DNA of 16,181 nt from JANRKG01 sp033763635 (GCA_033763635.1 JANRKG010000132.1:1-16181); one strand, 5' to 3'. Counted from the first letter of the stretch, positions 5,859 to 14,632 are shown. Notes: generated by a model from the sequence alone, not told the origin. Translations and numbers: made by a program.

Positions 5859-8407
5859 GCGGGCTTCCTTCCGATAGCATTGATAGTTTGCAATAAACGA
5901 TCGCGTTTGGGTTGTAACAGGCGATCCAATTCAGGATTTGAGTCAGGGGACGGTAACAACTCAGGAAAAAGTTTTTCCATCACCCCATTTTCTATGACAA
6001 CCATAAAATCTTGTGGGATAGGGCCGTCAATATGGCGGCTAATCGTTCCAAACCCCAACCTTTCCCGTCTCAGTTCGCGAAACACGCCACTCTGCTTGAT
6101 CCACTGATTCAGATTGGGAGCCTGATTCATGCTATTTACCAGGATTTCGACCATTTCTGGAGCGGGAAGTTTTTGATCTCCCTGCGCCCAGGCCCGCTTC
6201 AGAAATTCCGAGCGACGATCGGGATTTGCCCAGGCCAGCAAGGCCCAGTCTCCAGGGGTGGGGATGGGGGTGCGATCTTTCTGCGGGTTCACGCCCCGGC
6301 CTTCTTCAGAAAGGGCTAAGACCCATCGACCCAGATCCAGACCATATTTTTCCCAGTCCTGACGGGCTGAGACGAGATCTCCCTGCCACCACCGTAGCCC
6401 GCCTCGGACCTGATGCAGGTAGTTTTTGAGGGCGTTGGATAAAGCAGGTTGTTTCAAGAATTCACTGTACTGGGTTTCGAGTTCAGTTAATACAAATGGG
6501 TAAAGGCGATTCAGGGGGGCCGATTGCCAGAGAGGACTAGTGAGAAAAAGGGGATCGCGCAGCACCTCCAGGGTGAGCGCCTGGATCGCAGGTTTTCCGG
6601 CTCCCTGAAGCAAGAGGCTTATGCCCAACCCATAGAACACCCCGCGTTTAGCCGGAACCAACCGAGCCGCTTGCTCAAATTCGGTCATGGCCCGATCTGG
6701 CTCCAGGCTCAGCAACAGCCACCCCAGATTCGATCGCCCAAATTCCTGATAGGGAGCCACCTGATTTCCCTGCTGAAACCAGGGGATCGCTAACTCCTGA
6801 AGCCGTTGGCGATCGGCAGGCTCTTCAATTCCCAAACCTAGATTGCCCAGATTCCAGCCTGACTGATAGGGATAGTAGGGTTCCCAGGGGGCAAGCTCAT
6901 AGGCCCGCTCCAGGGATCGTGTAAAACCAGCTAGATCATTTTGCTTAAGAGCGCTAAAACCCTGACTGGAAAGGTTCCAGGCGAGATGGATGGGAAACAA
7001 CCAGAGGCCAACGATCGCACTCAACCCCAATCCGGCTCCGGCCCAACCGATCGCCCATTTTCGGGGAAGGGGGGTGATTTCGTCCGAAGACCGTAACTCG
7101 GAGGCCAGCACCGCCAAGTAAATTACCAGAAGTCCGCTAATGCAAACATTATCGAGTTGATAATCCGTCAGACTGAACAGGCCATATCCCAGCAATCCGG
7201 CAAACAGCGGGCCGATCGGTATCTCATTCAGAAATAGAGACGAGGAATTTTGCATCTCTATCGGGATATCCTTTTCGGCGCTTGATCCTGCCCAATGCGA
7301 TCGTCTCCATCGCCATGCCATCATCCCTAACAGCACCCCCAGTCCCAGCATTAGCAGGATTCCCCAGACTCCCAATTCCGCCAAAATTTGGGCCGGAGTG
7401 CTGTGTAATTGATAGGTCCATTCGGCTTCTCGTCCTGCCCAAAACGGTCGATCGCGCTGGAAGAGCAGGGGCACGCCGCCCAGACCGACTCCCAGCCAGG
7501 GCCGATCGCGGAACAGGTTAAAAGCTGTTGCGATCGTCACGGCTCGGTAGGTATCAGGTGCCTGTCCCCGAAACAGGGAGGCGAGGGCGATCCCCACTCG
7601 CTCATTCGTCACCAACCCAACCAGAAATAGCAAGACTGCGATCCCCGCACCTCCCCAAATGCGACGACTAACTTGGCGTTGCCAGAGGAGGCTAATCAGG
7701 CCAATGACACCGACGATCGCCAGAACCAGCCACCCCATCCGGGAACTCGTCGTGTACAGGTCTACGATCCCTAAAACCGTTCCCCCCCCCCATACCCACC
7801 GTCGCCATCCCGGTTGTATTCTTGCCAACCCAGCCAGCAGGGGCAGCAGTAATAGCAGATACCCAGCAACGTAGTTAGAATGACCCACAGGTGCCCAGTT
7901 ACGAGCTTCCGGGGCAAAGAGCCAGGGAATTGATAGTCCCAGATTTCGCAATCCCTGAAGCCGGATTTGCTCAGGGATCAGGGTTTGCCCGATCCAGAGG
8001 CCCAGGCTGGTCAAGATAAAGGCCAATCCTAAATATCCCTGAGCGATTAAGAGCCACGATCGCCGCTCCCGTATTTGTAGCCAGGTATTTAGGGCATAAA
8101 GCGCCGCCAGAAAGCAGAGGGTAGCCCAGGTGTACCAGCGGGCCTGTTGGGGAAATTCAGCCGTGAGCGTAGACAGCAGCAATCCGGCAATCCCAACCAC
8201 CATGAGCCAATCCAGATGATGCCCCAGACGGTGCCACTGTCGCTCAATCCCTATTTGCCAGAGTAACCACAACCCTGCACAAGCCAGCCCCCCTTGCCAA
8301 AGAAATACCCAGGGCCAGGACACCATCACCGTGTTACTGTCCGGTAGCAGGGTGAATAGAATGTAAAACAGGGCCGTCAGGATACCCAGGGGCGGCAAAG
8401 ACTTCAT
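5855..8407 (-). CDS. O-antigen ligase/polymerase-like membrane protein with TPR tail
   Basis: The 850-residue protein has about ten or more membrane segments in residues 8-475. It also has the O-antigen ligase (Wzy_C/WaaL-type) signature in the order GHSNYVAGY at 175-183, SSRMGW at 221-226, RDRPWLGVGLGG at 300-311, and HSTPAQILAELGVWG at 335-349. Proteins of this family polymerise or transfer lipid-linked glycans at the periplasmic face. From about 480 to 640 there are TPR-like helical pairs (for example SLERAYELAP, FEQAARLVP), and the last 200 residues are soluble and not recognised. The ATG at 8407 overlaps the preceding TGA by one base (TGATG), with GGGAG 7 bases upstream; a TTG at 8410 is less likely. 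It is twice the length of IctB-type relatives. Between a priming sugar transferase and guaD, a role in exopolysaccharide or O-antigen assembly is the best inference. Confidence 0.82.
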   Translation of the reverse strand: MKSLPPLGILTALFYILFTLLPDSNTVMVSWPWVFLWQGGLACAGLWLLWQIGIERQWHRLGHHLDWLMVVGIAGLLLSTLTAEFPQQARWYTWATLCFLAALYALNTWLQIRERRSWLLIAQGYLGLAFILTSLGLWIGQTLIPEQIRLQGLRNLGLSIPWLFAPEARNWAPVGHSNYVAGYLLLLLPLLAGLARIQPGWRRWVWGGGTVLGIVDLYTTSSRMGWLVLAIVGVIGLISLLWQRQVSRRIWGGAGIAVLLFLVGLVTNERVGIALASLFRGQAPDTYRAVTIATAFNLFRDRPWLGVGLGGVPLLFQRDRPFWAGREAEWTYQLHSTPAQILAELGVWGILLMLGLGVLLGMMAWRWRRSHWAGSSAEKDIPIEMQNSSSLFLNEIPIGPLFAGLLGYGLFSLTDYQLDNVCISGLLVIYLAVLASELRSSDEITPLPRKWAIGWAGAGLGLSAIVGLWLFPIHLAWNLSSQGFSALKQNDLAGFTRSLERAYELAPWEPYYPYQSGWNLGNLGLGIEEPADRQRLQELAIPWFQQGNQVAPYQEFGRSNLGWLLLSLEPDRAMTEFEQAARLVPAKRGVFYGLGISLLLQGAGKPAIQALTLEVLRDPLFLTSPLWQSAPLNRLYPFVLTELETQYSEFLKQPALSNALKNYLHQVRGGLRWWQGDLVSARQDWEKYGLDLGRWVLALSEEGRGVNPQKDRTPIPTPGDWALLAWANPDRRSEFLKRAWAQGDQKLPAPEMVEILVNSMNQAPNLNQWIKQSGVFRELRRERLGFGTISRHIDGPIPQDFMVVIENGVMEKLFPELLPSPDSNPELDRLLQPKRDRLLQTINAIGRKPA

Positions 8408-9882
8408 CAATAGGCTCCCGGTCCAAACAACACAATGCGACAGGTTTCCACCAGAATGTCCAGGTCTAGATTAAGGGACCAGTGATCGATGTAATAGAGG
8501 TCCAGACGTACTACCTCACTAAAATCGTCAATGTCCGATCGCCCTGAAATCTGCCACAGGCCCGTGATCCCCGGCAAAACCTGATGGCGAATATGATGCC
8601 ACTCTTCAAACCGCTGCACATCCCGCAGGGGCAAAGGTCGGGGACCCACCAGGCTCATTTGTCCCAGGAGAACATTGAACAGTTGGGGTAACTCATCCAG
8701 GCTCGTACGTCTCAGAAAACGTCCCACCCTGGTGATCCGGGGGTCTTGCTTCATCTTAAATAAAACGCCATCCCCTGATTGGTTTTGTTGTTCAAGAGTG
8801 AACTGGAGGGCTGGCGCATTCCAAACCATTGTCCGAAACTTCCAAATTTGAAAGATCCGTCCCTGCAACCCCACCCTTTCCTGGCGAAAGAAGATGGGAC
8901 CGGGGGAGGTGAGTTTGATGGCAAGCGCAACTCCCACTAACACCGGAGCCAACATCAACAATCCCAGAGCCGAACCCAGAATATCAATTCCCCGTTTCAG
9001 GCGATAGTCCCACCCCGTGAGGAGGGTCGGGGGAGACGCAACCCGTACGGTTGGCATCCCAGCAAAGACCTCAGGAATACCACGACGATGCAGAATCTCC
9101 AGACTGGAGGGAATGAGGCGTAGGGTAATCCCGGCCCGTCGTAGTTGCCAGTACAGAGCCGAGGCTAGATCGGTGGAAGGTAAATGTTCTGCCAGGACTT
9201 CCCGCGCTCCAGAAGCCAGAATGGTTGGGAGCATGTCCGGCGAAGTCCAATTGCAGGCAGGGGCCACACCGACAATCCGGCACCCCGATCGCTGCTCCAG
9301 AACCGTCTGCAACCGCTCCAGGCGATCGGGAGGTGCCAGCAAAAATACGGGAATCCGAGGCTGGGCCTGTTCCAGTTGCCGAAAGATCAGGGCTGCACCT
9401 AACCGAAACCCAATCACCAGAGCTACACTCATCGACCAGGCGGTAAAGAACAGGGATCGGGGTGCGTCTAGTTTGGGATCGTAGAAATAGCTGATCACCA
9501 GGGACATTAGATAGACCAGGCTAATCAACTGACCCGAACGTACATAATCCCGCCATGCACGGGTAGGACTATAAAGACCGTGATAGGCAAATAGAAGCAA
9601 CGTCAGAACCGCAAAGAGCCAGAAGGGGCTGGGCAGTCCGAACCAGACCCACCAGACCAGTTGGGGCGGCAAGGGCAGGTAAAAGCGATTCAGATGGCCC
9701 GCAATCGCCCAGGCCAGGGCCAGGGCAGCGAGATCGCCCAGTGGCAACATCCAGGTACGGTAACTCGATCGCCGCACCGTCGCCACCCAATTGACGCGAC
9801 CCGGTGCCCGAATATCAGTCTTAGGAACTCCAGGGGATTCACGGAACAGATCGTCCATAGCTCCGGAAAAATACAGAACCAC
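8407..9882 (-). CDS. Polyprenyl-phosphate sugar-1-phosphate transferase (priming)
   Basis: This enzyme transfers a hexose-1-phosphate from a UDP-sugar to undecaprenyl phosphate, the first step of exopolysaccharide or O-antigen synthesis. The 491-residue protein has the WbaP-like layout: about four membrane spans in residues 45-166, a Rossmann-like domain at 175-285, then a membrane segment at about 300-322. The C-terminal catalytic domain carries KRGIDILGS from 296, SPGPIFFRQERVG at 326-338, KFRTM at 348-352, DELPQLFNV at 396-404, MSLVGPRPL at 409-417, GITGLWQISGR at 438-448 and DLYYI near 461. The GTG at 9882 has GGGGGA about 9 bases upstream; the alternative ATG at 9858 has GGAG only 2 bases away. 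Sugar specificity (glucose, galactose or other) cannot be read from the sequence. It lies 23 bases after the GT2 gene. Confidence 0.92.
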   Translation of the reverse strand: MVLYFSGAMDDLFRESPGVPKTDIRAPGRVNWVATVRRSSYRTWMLPLGDLAALALAWAIAGHLNRFYLPLPPQLVWWVWFGLPSPFWLFAVLTLLLFAYHGLYSPTRAWRDYVRSGQLISLVYLMSLVISYFYDPKLDAPRSLFFTAWSMSVALVIGFRLGAALIFRQLEQAQPRIPVFLLAPPDRLERLQTVLEQRSGCRIVGVAPACNWTSPDMLPTILASGAREVLAEHLPSTDLASALYWQLRRAGITLRLIPSSLEILHRRGIPEVFAGMPTVRVASPPTLLTGWDYRLKRGIDILGSALGLLMLAPVLVGVALAIKLTSPGPIFFRQERVGLQGRIFQIWKFRTMVWNAPALQFTLEQQNQSGDGVLFKMKQDPRITRVGRFLRRTSLDELPQLFNVLLGQMSLVGPRPLPLRDVQRFEEWHHIRHQVLPGITGLWQISGRSDIDDFSEVVRLDLYYIDHWSLNLDLDILVETCRIVLFGPGAY

Positions 9883-9905
9883 CCCTATTCTTCCCCCAAT
9901 CTTGA

Positions 9906-10766
9906 TTAAACCGGGCGGGTCGATTCAGTTTCTCGCAGGGTCGATCGCCACACTTCCGATCGATATCCTCGAATCGCCACCCCTGGAATCGGAGGTAGCA
10001 GGTATTTACGGATATAGCGGATCATGCTCTGGATATGTAGCCACGTATAGCGACTGAAAAATTTCTTGTCACTCACGGCCAAATGGTGATGGGTAATCGT
10101 GGCTGTTGGGACATAGTAAATCTCCCAACCCGCATCATGCATCCGCCGCGCCCAATCAATATCCTCAACGTAGAGAAAAAAGCCTTCATCCAAAGGCCCG
10201 ACCTGTTCGACTACCTCCCGCCGCACAAACAGACAGGCTCCCAACAACCAATCCACAGGCCGGGGTTGGGAATGGTCCACATCTAGCATGAGATGTTGGC
10301 GGTTAAAGCGGGAATGCCGGAGGAACAATCGCAACGGGGTACGACGGATCAGGGTCGATCCGAACGTGGGAAAGCGTCTGGGAGAGGGTTGCACTGTACC
10401 ATCTGGGAATTTAAGCTGCGCCCCACACATGCCGACTTCGGGATAGGTGTCCATAAAATCGATCAGGGTTTGCAAGGCTCCCGGATGTACTTCGGTGTCT
10501 GGATTGAGGAGTAAGAGGTATCGGCCCTGGGCGATCGCCATCCCCCGATTATTATTGACCGAAAACCCATGCCGACCCTGATTCACATGCAGATGAACGG
10601 TTGGATACCGACGAATAATTTCTGCACTCTCATCATCCGATCGATTGTCGATTAAAATGACTTCTCCCCCCACTCGATCGACCTCAGGCACCAATGCCTC
10701 TAAACAGCGTCCGATATAGGCTGCATGGTTGTGGGTGACAGTGATGACAGAAAGGGGGAGGGTCAT
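9906..10766 (-). CDS. Family 2 glycosyltransferase
   Basis: The 286-residue protein has the GT-A fold of GT2 enzymes. It opens with LSVITVTHNHAAYIGRCLEAL, has the nucleotide-binding ILIDNRSDD at 38-45, and LLLLNPDTEV at 84-93, where PDT replaces the classical DxD. Later come a WLLGACLFVRREV acceptor-side segment and FFLYVEDIDWARRM with the E-D pair expected of the catalytic base region. The arrangement resembles rhamnosyltransferase-like GT2 proteins of O-antigen clusters. No membrane segment is present. It should add a sugar to the lipid-linked chain on the cytoplasmic face. The ATG at 10766 has no good ribosome binding site, so coupling to the upstream GT4 gene, 44 bases away, is plausible. 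Confidence 0.9.
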   Translation of the reverse strand: MTLPLSVITVTHNHAAYIGRCLEALVPEVDRVGGEVILIDNRSDDESAEIIRRYPTVHLHVNQGRHGFSVNNNRGMAIAQGRYLLLLNPDTEVHPGALQTLIDFMDTYPEVGMCGAQLKFPDGTVQPSPRRFPTFGSTLIRRTPLRLFLRHSRFNRQHLMLDVDHSQPRPVDWLLGACLFVRREVVEQVGPLDEGFFLYVEDIDWARRMHDAGWEIYYVPTATITHHHLAVSDKKFFSRYTWLHIQSMIRYIRKYLLPPIPGVAIRGYRSEVWRSTLRETESTRPV

Positions 10767-10810
10767 AGGGCATTTGGACTGAACATCAGAAGATTTGTTC
10801 TAGTCTACCC

Positions 10811-11998
10811 CTAACCTCGAACTCCCAGATCTCGATAGACCTGTTCCGTCTGGGCCGCTAGACGTTCCCAACTATAGCGATCGTTCACTTTTTGTCGCCC
10901 TGCTGCCCCCATCGCCGCCGCCTGAGTAGGATTCTGGAGCAACTGACAGAGGCGATCGGCAATTTCAGCAGGGTCTTGGGCCACTAAATAGCCGTCCACT
11001 CCTTCTTCTACCACATCCCTGATCGCCGGAATCCGACCCCCAACGACGGGTTTTCCAAAACTCCAGGCTTCGGTGTAGACTCCTCCAAAACTTTCCTGCA
11101 TTGAAGGCAAACACAACAGGGTACAGGCAGCAAGGGCATCCGTTTTTTCCTGCAAGTCAACGGCTCCCAGGCGATGAATGCGGCGATCGGGAAAGGCTGT
11201 AAAATCCCGTTCTGATTGCCGAACGGGGGGACCGATAAAAACAAACTGAGCTTCAGGCACTTGCTTCCAAACCAGGGGAGCCGCCTGTAAGACCTCCCGA
11301 TATCCCTTATAGCGGTAGTGTTGCCCTAAAAACAGGACGATCGGTTCCGTCAGTTGGTGTTTCTGCAAGAATCGCTGGGGATCAGCCTGGGCCGCCAAGA
11401 TCGGACCATGCCCCGTCACCTTCAATCGCTCTTCCCGGACTCCTAACTCCAACAAAATCTGCTTTTCGGCTTCCGTCAACACAATGACTGCATCAGCCGC
11501 TTGATAAAGGTCAATGTAGGCTCGGTAGCGCCAGCCCACCCATCGGGGATGGTGAACAGGGGTCAAAACGAAGGGAATCTCGTACTTTCGTGCAAGCCGA
11601 TGGGAGATATAACTTAACCCTTCCCGCCCAATCCGAACATTGTGAATCAGGTCAGCCGTCTGGGCATAGGAACGCAGATGGGATTCTAGCGTGTCAGCGA
11701 TCGTCGGTAGCACAACCCCCATCAATGGATAGTAGAGGGGAACGTAGGGAGCCAGACGGAGTTTTTCGGCACGGGAAAGCCCCAACCGATGAATGGGAAT
11801 TCCTTCAAAGTCATAATCTCGATCGCAGGCTGGCGCACGAAGCGTTGTTCCCAATAACCAATCCGTTCGATTCTGGTCCCAATGGCTAATCACTTGAATC
11901 GAGTGACGTTTCTGCAACTGCTTTGCCAGTTGGTGCTGGTGCATTTGTGCCCCACCGATCGCAGGTAAATAAGCGGTTAGCGTGTAAAGTAGCTGCAT
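10811..11998 (-). CDS. Family 4 glycosyltransferase
   Basis: The 395-residue protein has a GT-B layout. It begins LLYTLTAYLPAIGGAQMHQHQLA, the Gly-Gly-rich start typical of GT4 enzymes. Later come VLFLGQHYRYKGYREVLQA at 221-239, and the nucleotide-sugar-binding EX7E motif E302 to E310 in ESFGGVYTEAWSFGKPVVG. Enzymes of this type transfer a sugar from UDP-, GDP- or ADP-sugar with retention; the donor is not readable here. No membrane segment is seen. It is the first gene of the minus-strand glycan operon, after an 82-base gap from the flavoprotein gene. The ATG at 11998 lacks a clear ribosome binding site. Confidence 0.9.
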   Translation of the reverse strand: MQLLYTLTAYLPAIGGAQMHQHQLAKQLQKRHSIQVISHWDQNRTDWLLGTTLRAPACDRDYDFEGIPIHRLGLSRAEKLRLAPYVPLYYPLMGVVLPTIADTLESHLRSYAQTADLIHNVRIGREGLSYISHRLARKYEIPFVLTPVHHPRWVGWRYRAYIDLYQAADAVIVLTEAEKQILLELGVREERLKVTGHGPILAAQADPQRFLQKHQLTEPIVLFLGQHYRYKGYREVLQAAPLVWKQVPEAQFVFIGPPVRQSERDFTAFPDRRIHRLGAVDLQEKTDALAACTLLCLPSMQESFGGVYTEAWSFGKPVVGGRIPAIRDVVEEGVDGYLVAQDPAEIADRLCQLLQNPTQAAAMGAAGRQKVNDRYSWERLAAQTEQVYRDLGVRG

Positions 11999-12026
11999 TG
12001 TTGCTAAGGGGGATGGTTAATGAGCA

Positions 12027-12073
12027 ATGGGTAATAGCACTTTTCATCATTTCTGTGATTATTGATGACCCAT
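12027..12073. repeat. Nested inverted repeats in intergenic gap
   Basis: In the gap between the flavoprotein gene and the GT4 gene, ATGGGT at 12027-12032 pairs with ACCCAT at 12068-12073. Inside it TCATCA at 12044-12049 pairs with TGATGA at 12063-12068. No T-run follows, so a Rho-independent terminator is not well supported. The TTAATGAGCAATGGGTAAT part resembles the ATGGGTAAT-type short repeats common between cyanobacterial genes. Confidence 0.3.
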
Positions 12074-12080
12074 GACTCTT

Positions 12081-13529
12081 CTATTTCGTCACAGATCGCA
12101 ACCAACTCAACCACCCTTCCCATCGCTCCTGTCGCCGTCGATCGCGTTCCAGCATTAAGCGATCGAACTCCCTAGCCGTTTTTTGTAAAATCTCACTCAG
12201 AGTAGGAAAGACGAGCGGTTGAGAGGCAAGCGTCTGTACCGTTAAGCCCTGTTGCATCACGAGGGCGATCGGGTGAATCAATTCACTGGCTTCTGGTCCT
12301 ACCAGGTGTGCCCCTAGAATCTTGCCATTTCGATGCACCAATAATTTGCAGAAGCCTGTGGGGATGTTTCCCAGTTGGGCCTTATCTAAAGCTTTAAAGG
12401 AATGGCGCAACACCAAAACATCTTTGCCGTGATGGGAGTGGGCTTGCAGTTCGGTTAAGCCCACTCGTGCTAATCCGGGATCGGTAAAGGTTACCACCGG
12501 GCAGTGGCGATACTCTATCCGGGAGAAGGGCCAGGTGAGCGCATTTTTCACTGCAATACTGGCCTGGTACTGGGCAATATGAAGCATTCCATAGCCATCG
12601 ATCGGTTGAGAACAGGTATAGATTCGGGAATTGGTGGTTTGCAGTCGGTGATTGACCACTAAGCCCCGTTCTCGACGGCGCACTCCCACAGCTTCCAAAT
12701 TTAGGGATGGAAGGGCCATCTGGGTTCCTGCTGCCACAAAAATGGCATCAGCGGCTAAGGCCCGATCGCCTGCCTGGACCCAGATTTCTCCCTGAAGTTG
12801 GCGTATCTGGCTCACGGGAGTGTGGGTTAAGATTTGCACCCCTTCTGCTTCAAGTTGGGCCTGAATCAGAAAGGCCATCTCTCCATCTTCACGGGCCAGA
12901 ATTTGTTCCCCTTTCACCACTACGGTGACACGAGTTCCCAATCGGTTCAGAGCCTGGGCAAGCGCAACCCCGGTCGGGTCTCCCCCCAGCACAATTAAAT
13001 GGGAGGGGCGATCGGTTAACTTGCCGAGGGTTTCAGCCGTAAGATACTCCACCTGATCTAGCCCCGGAATTTCTGGGACGTAGGAGTGGTATCCCGTTGC
13101 CAGGAGATACGATCGGGACTGCACACGTCGATGTCCCGCCTGAAATGTAAGGGAAGGGGTCCGGATAAATTCCCCTCGATCGGCAATTACATCAATGCCC
13201 AGGGTCGCCAAAGCAGCGGGTTGTTCGGCATGACTGAGCAAGTCTACAACCCGCAAAGGCCATTGCATCAAATCAGACCAGTGAACCGAAGGCACAGAGT
13301 CCGCTTCCGTTCCCCAGTGCATCCCCCACAGGGGAGCCGAAGCTGCCTGTCGCAGCGTTTGACTCGCGAGTGCCAGTGCTTGAATTCTCAGGAAAGAGAG
13401 GCGCTCCTCTTGGGCTATCCCATTCTGAAGCACCAGGGCGACCCGTGCCCGCCGTTGGACCGCATCGATCGCCGCCTGAATTCCAGCCAAACTTCCCCCA
13501 ATGACCGCTAAATTGTAATCAACTGCCAT
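12081..13529 (-). CDS. Flavoprotein of the pyridine nucleotide-disulfide oxidoreductase fold, lacking active-site residues
   Basis: The 482-residue protein has the family architecture. The FAD-binding start is AVIGGSLAGIQAA at 8-20, with SYLLATGYHSYVPEIPG at 140-156. The NAD(P)-binding site is LIVLGGDPTGVALA at 178-191, the second FAD motif is IYTCSQPIDGYG at 303-314, and a dimerisation domain runs from about 340. Relatives such as lipoamide dehydrogenase and mercuric reductase have a CxxxxC pair near residues 40-50; here that stretch has no Cys at all, and the only Cys are 306, 343 and 394. The C-terminal HPTLSE catalytic motif reads FPTLSE at 441-446. A thiol-disulfide reaction is therefore unlikely, and the substrate is unknown. 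The last 30 residues are basic and Trp-rich. The ATG at 13529 lies 11 bases inside cobD, with GGAGG 6 bases before it. Confidence 0.85.
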   Translation of the reverse strand: MAVDYNLAVIGGSLAGIQAAIDAVQRRARVALVLQNGIAQEERLSFLRIQALALASQTLRQAASAPLWGMHWGTEADSVPSVHWSDLMQWPLRVVDLLSHAEQPAALATLGIDVIADRGEFIRTPSLTFQAGHRRVQSRSYLLATGYHSYVPEIPGLDQVEYLTAETLGKLTDRPSHLIVLGGDPTGVALAQALNRLGTRVTVVVKGEQILAREDGEMAFLIQAQLEAEGVQILTHTPVSQIRQLQGEIWVQAGDRALAADAIFVAAGTQMALPSLNLEAVGVRRRERGLVVNHRLQTTNSRIYTCSQPIDGYGMLHIAQYQASIAVKNALTWPFSRIEYRHCPVVTFTDPGLARVGLTELQAHSHHGKDVLVLRHSFKALDKAQLGNIPTGFCKLLVHRNGKILGAHLVGPEASELIHPIALVMQQGLTVQTLASQPLVFPTLSEILQKTAREFDRLMLERDRRRQERWEGWLSWLRSVTK

Positions 13530-14619
13530 AGGCGACCTCCCCCAAGCTGTTTTGTAGGGCCGTCATCAACTGCTGATTTTCTAAGGAAGTTCGAATGGCG
13601 ACGCGAAAGAACCGATCGCCCAATTCAGGAAAGCTGAGACAATCCCGAATCAAAATTCGATGGGATTGCAGGAGATCCTTTTGCAGAGACACCACAGACT
13701 TTTCTGATCTCACTAACAAATAATTTGCGGCTCCAGGGTGGGGATAGAGTCCAGGAAGGGCAGCTAAACCTGTTTGCAATTCCGGGCTGGCTTTTCGCAA
13801 CCAGTCCCAGGTTTTTTGTTGAAATGCTGTGTCTGCCAGGACCGCCAGAGCCGCTGCGGCCGCCAGGGTATTTACAGGCCAGGGATCGCGTTGTTGTTGC
13901 CAGGTTCGCAACCGATCGGGATGAGCAACTGCGTACCCCAGGCGTAATCCGGGCAGACTGTAGAATTTGGTGAGCGATCGAAGCACCACCAGATTCGGAA
14001 ATTCAGTCACGAACGGAATCAGACTTTGTTGGCGATCGGGGGGCAGGAAATCCATAAATGCCTCATCCACGACCACCAGGGCAAACTGCTCTAGATAGGG
14101 TTGCAGGGTTTCTCGGAGAAACAGGGAACCCGTAGGGTTATGGGGATTGTTGAGTAGGAGAGCGCTGGAGGCAGAACGGGCGATCGACAGAAAAAACTCC
14201 CCCATCTCCGTTGAGAGGGGGAGAAGTGATTCCGTGAGAGTTAAAGAAAGCGCAGTCGGGTTTGCCTTTGCCGATCGCAGTGCCCGGAAATAATCTGCAA
14301 AACCAGGAGTCAACACTCCAACGGTTTCCCATTGAGCTAAATCCCGCGCCGCCCAGGTTAGCAATTCTGCGGCTCCATTGCCAGGAAGAATCCAATCGGG
14401 GGCCAGAGAATGAATCTCCGCAATCGCCTGACGTAATTCCCAGTAATCAGGATCGGGGTAGTGGCGCAACGATGCTAGAGCCGATTGAATCGCATCGATC
14501 GCAGATGGGGGAGGACCAAGGGGATTGATGCTGGCAGAGAAATCCAGGATGTCATCTGGAGAACAGCCGACCAGATCCGCAGCCCAGCGCAAATTTCCCC
14601 CATGTATTGGTCGAGCCAA
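13519..14619 (-). CDS. cobD: CobD-like threonine-phosphate decarboxylase (PLP enzyme)
   Basis: CobD decarboxylates L-threonine-O-3-phosphate to (R)-1-amino-2-propanol phosphate, which forms the linker to the lower loop of cobalamin or pseudocobalamin. The 366-residue protein is a fold-type I PLP enzyme. It starts with HGGNLRWAA and DFSASINPLGPP (24-38), typical of CobD, followed by GNGAAEL at 80-86, NPTG at 161-164, DEAF at 185-188 and SLTKFYSLPGLRLGY at 215-229 with PLP lysine K218. Histidinol-phosphate aminotransferase is the nearest alternative, but the HGGN and SASINP start favours CobD. The TTG at 14619 is chosen because GAGGAG lies 7 bases upstream, inside the end of the HU gene, and no in-frame ATG is near. 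No other cobalamin genes are in the window. Confidence 0.85.
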   Translation of the reverse strand: MARPIHGGNLRWAADLVGCSPDDILDFSASINPLGPPPSAIDAIQSALASLRHYPDPDYWELRQAIAEIHSLAPDWILPGNGAAELLTWAARDLAQWETVGVLTPGFADYFRALRSAKANPTALSLTLTESLLPLSTEMGEFFLSIARSASSALLLNNPHNPTGSLFLRETLQPYLEQFALVVVDEAFMDFLPPDRQQSLIPFVTEFPNLVVLRSLTKFYSLPGLRLGYAVAHPDRLRTWQQQRDPWPVNTLAAAAALAVLADTAFQQKTWDWLRKASPELQTGLAALPGLYPHPGAANYLLVRSEKSVVSLQKDLLQSHRILIRDCLSFPELGDRFFRVAIRTSLENQQLMTALQNSLGEVAYGS

Positions 14620-14632
14620 TCCCTACTCCTCA
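14619..14632 (-). promoter_or_regulatory. Ribosome binding site that fixes the cobD TTG start
   Basis: On the minus strand GAGGAG, formed by the last two codons of HU (GAG GAG before stop TAG), lies 7 bases upstream of TTG at 14619. The HU stop is separated from the cobD start by only 3 bases. Terminating ribosomes could therefore reinitiate directly on cobD. Confidence 0.6.

Noticed and set aside
5855..8407. IctB-type bicarbonate transporter-like identity
   Set aside because: IctB proteins share the fold but are about half this length. The TPR tail and the position beside a priming sugar transferase favour glycan ligase/polymerase.
9017..9484. Plus-strand open frame of 155 codons inside the sugar transferase gene
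   Set aside because: It is Arg/Ser-rich, has no recognisable motif, and lies fully antisense to a well-supported gene.
12001..12080. Mobile element remnant in the gap with inverted repeats
   Set aside because: The gap is only 82 bases, has no transposase fragment or target duplication, and the arms are 6 bases.
12081..13529. Lipoamide dehydrogenase or mercuric reductase identity
   Set aside because: The redox cysteine pair and the C-terminal catalytic His are both absent, so these reactions are not supported.
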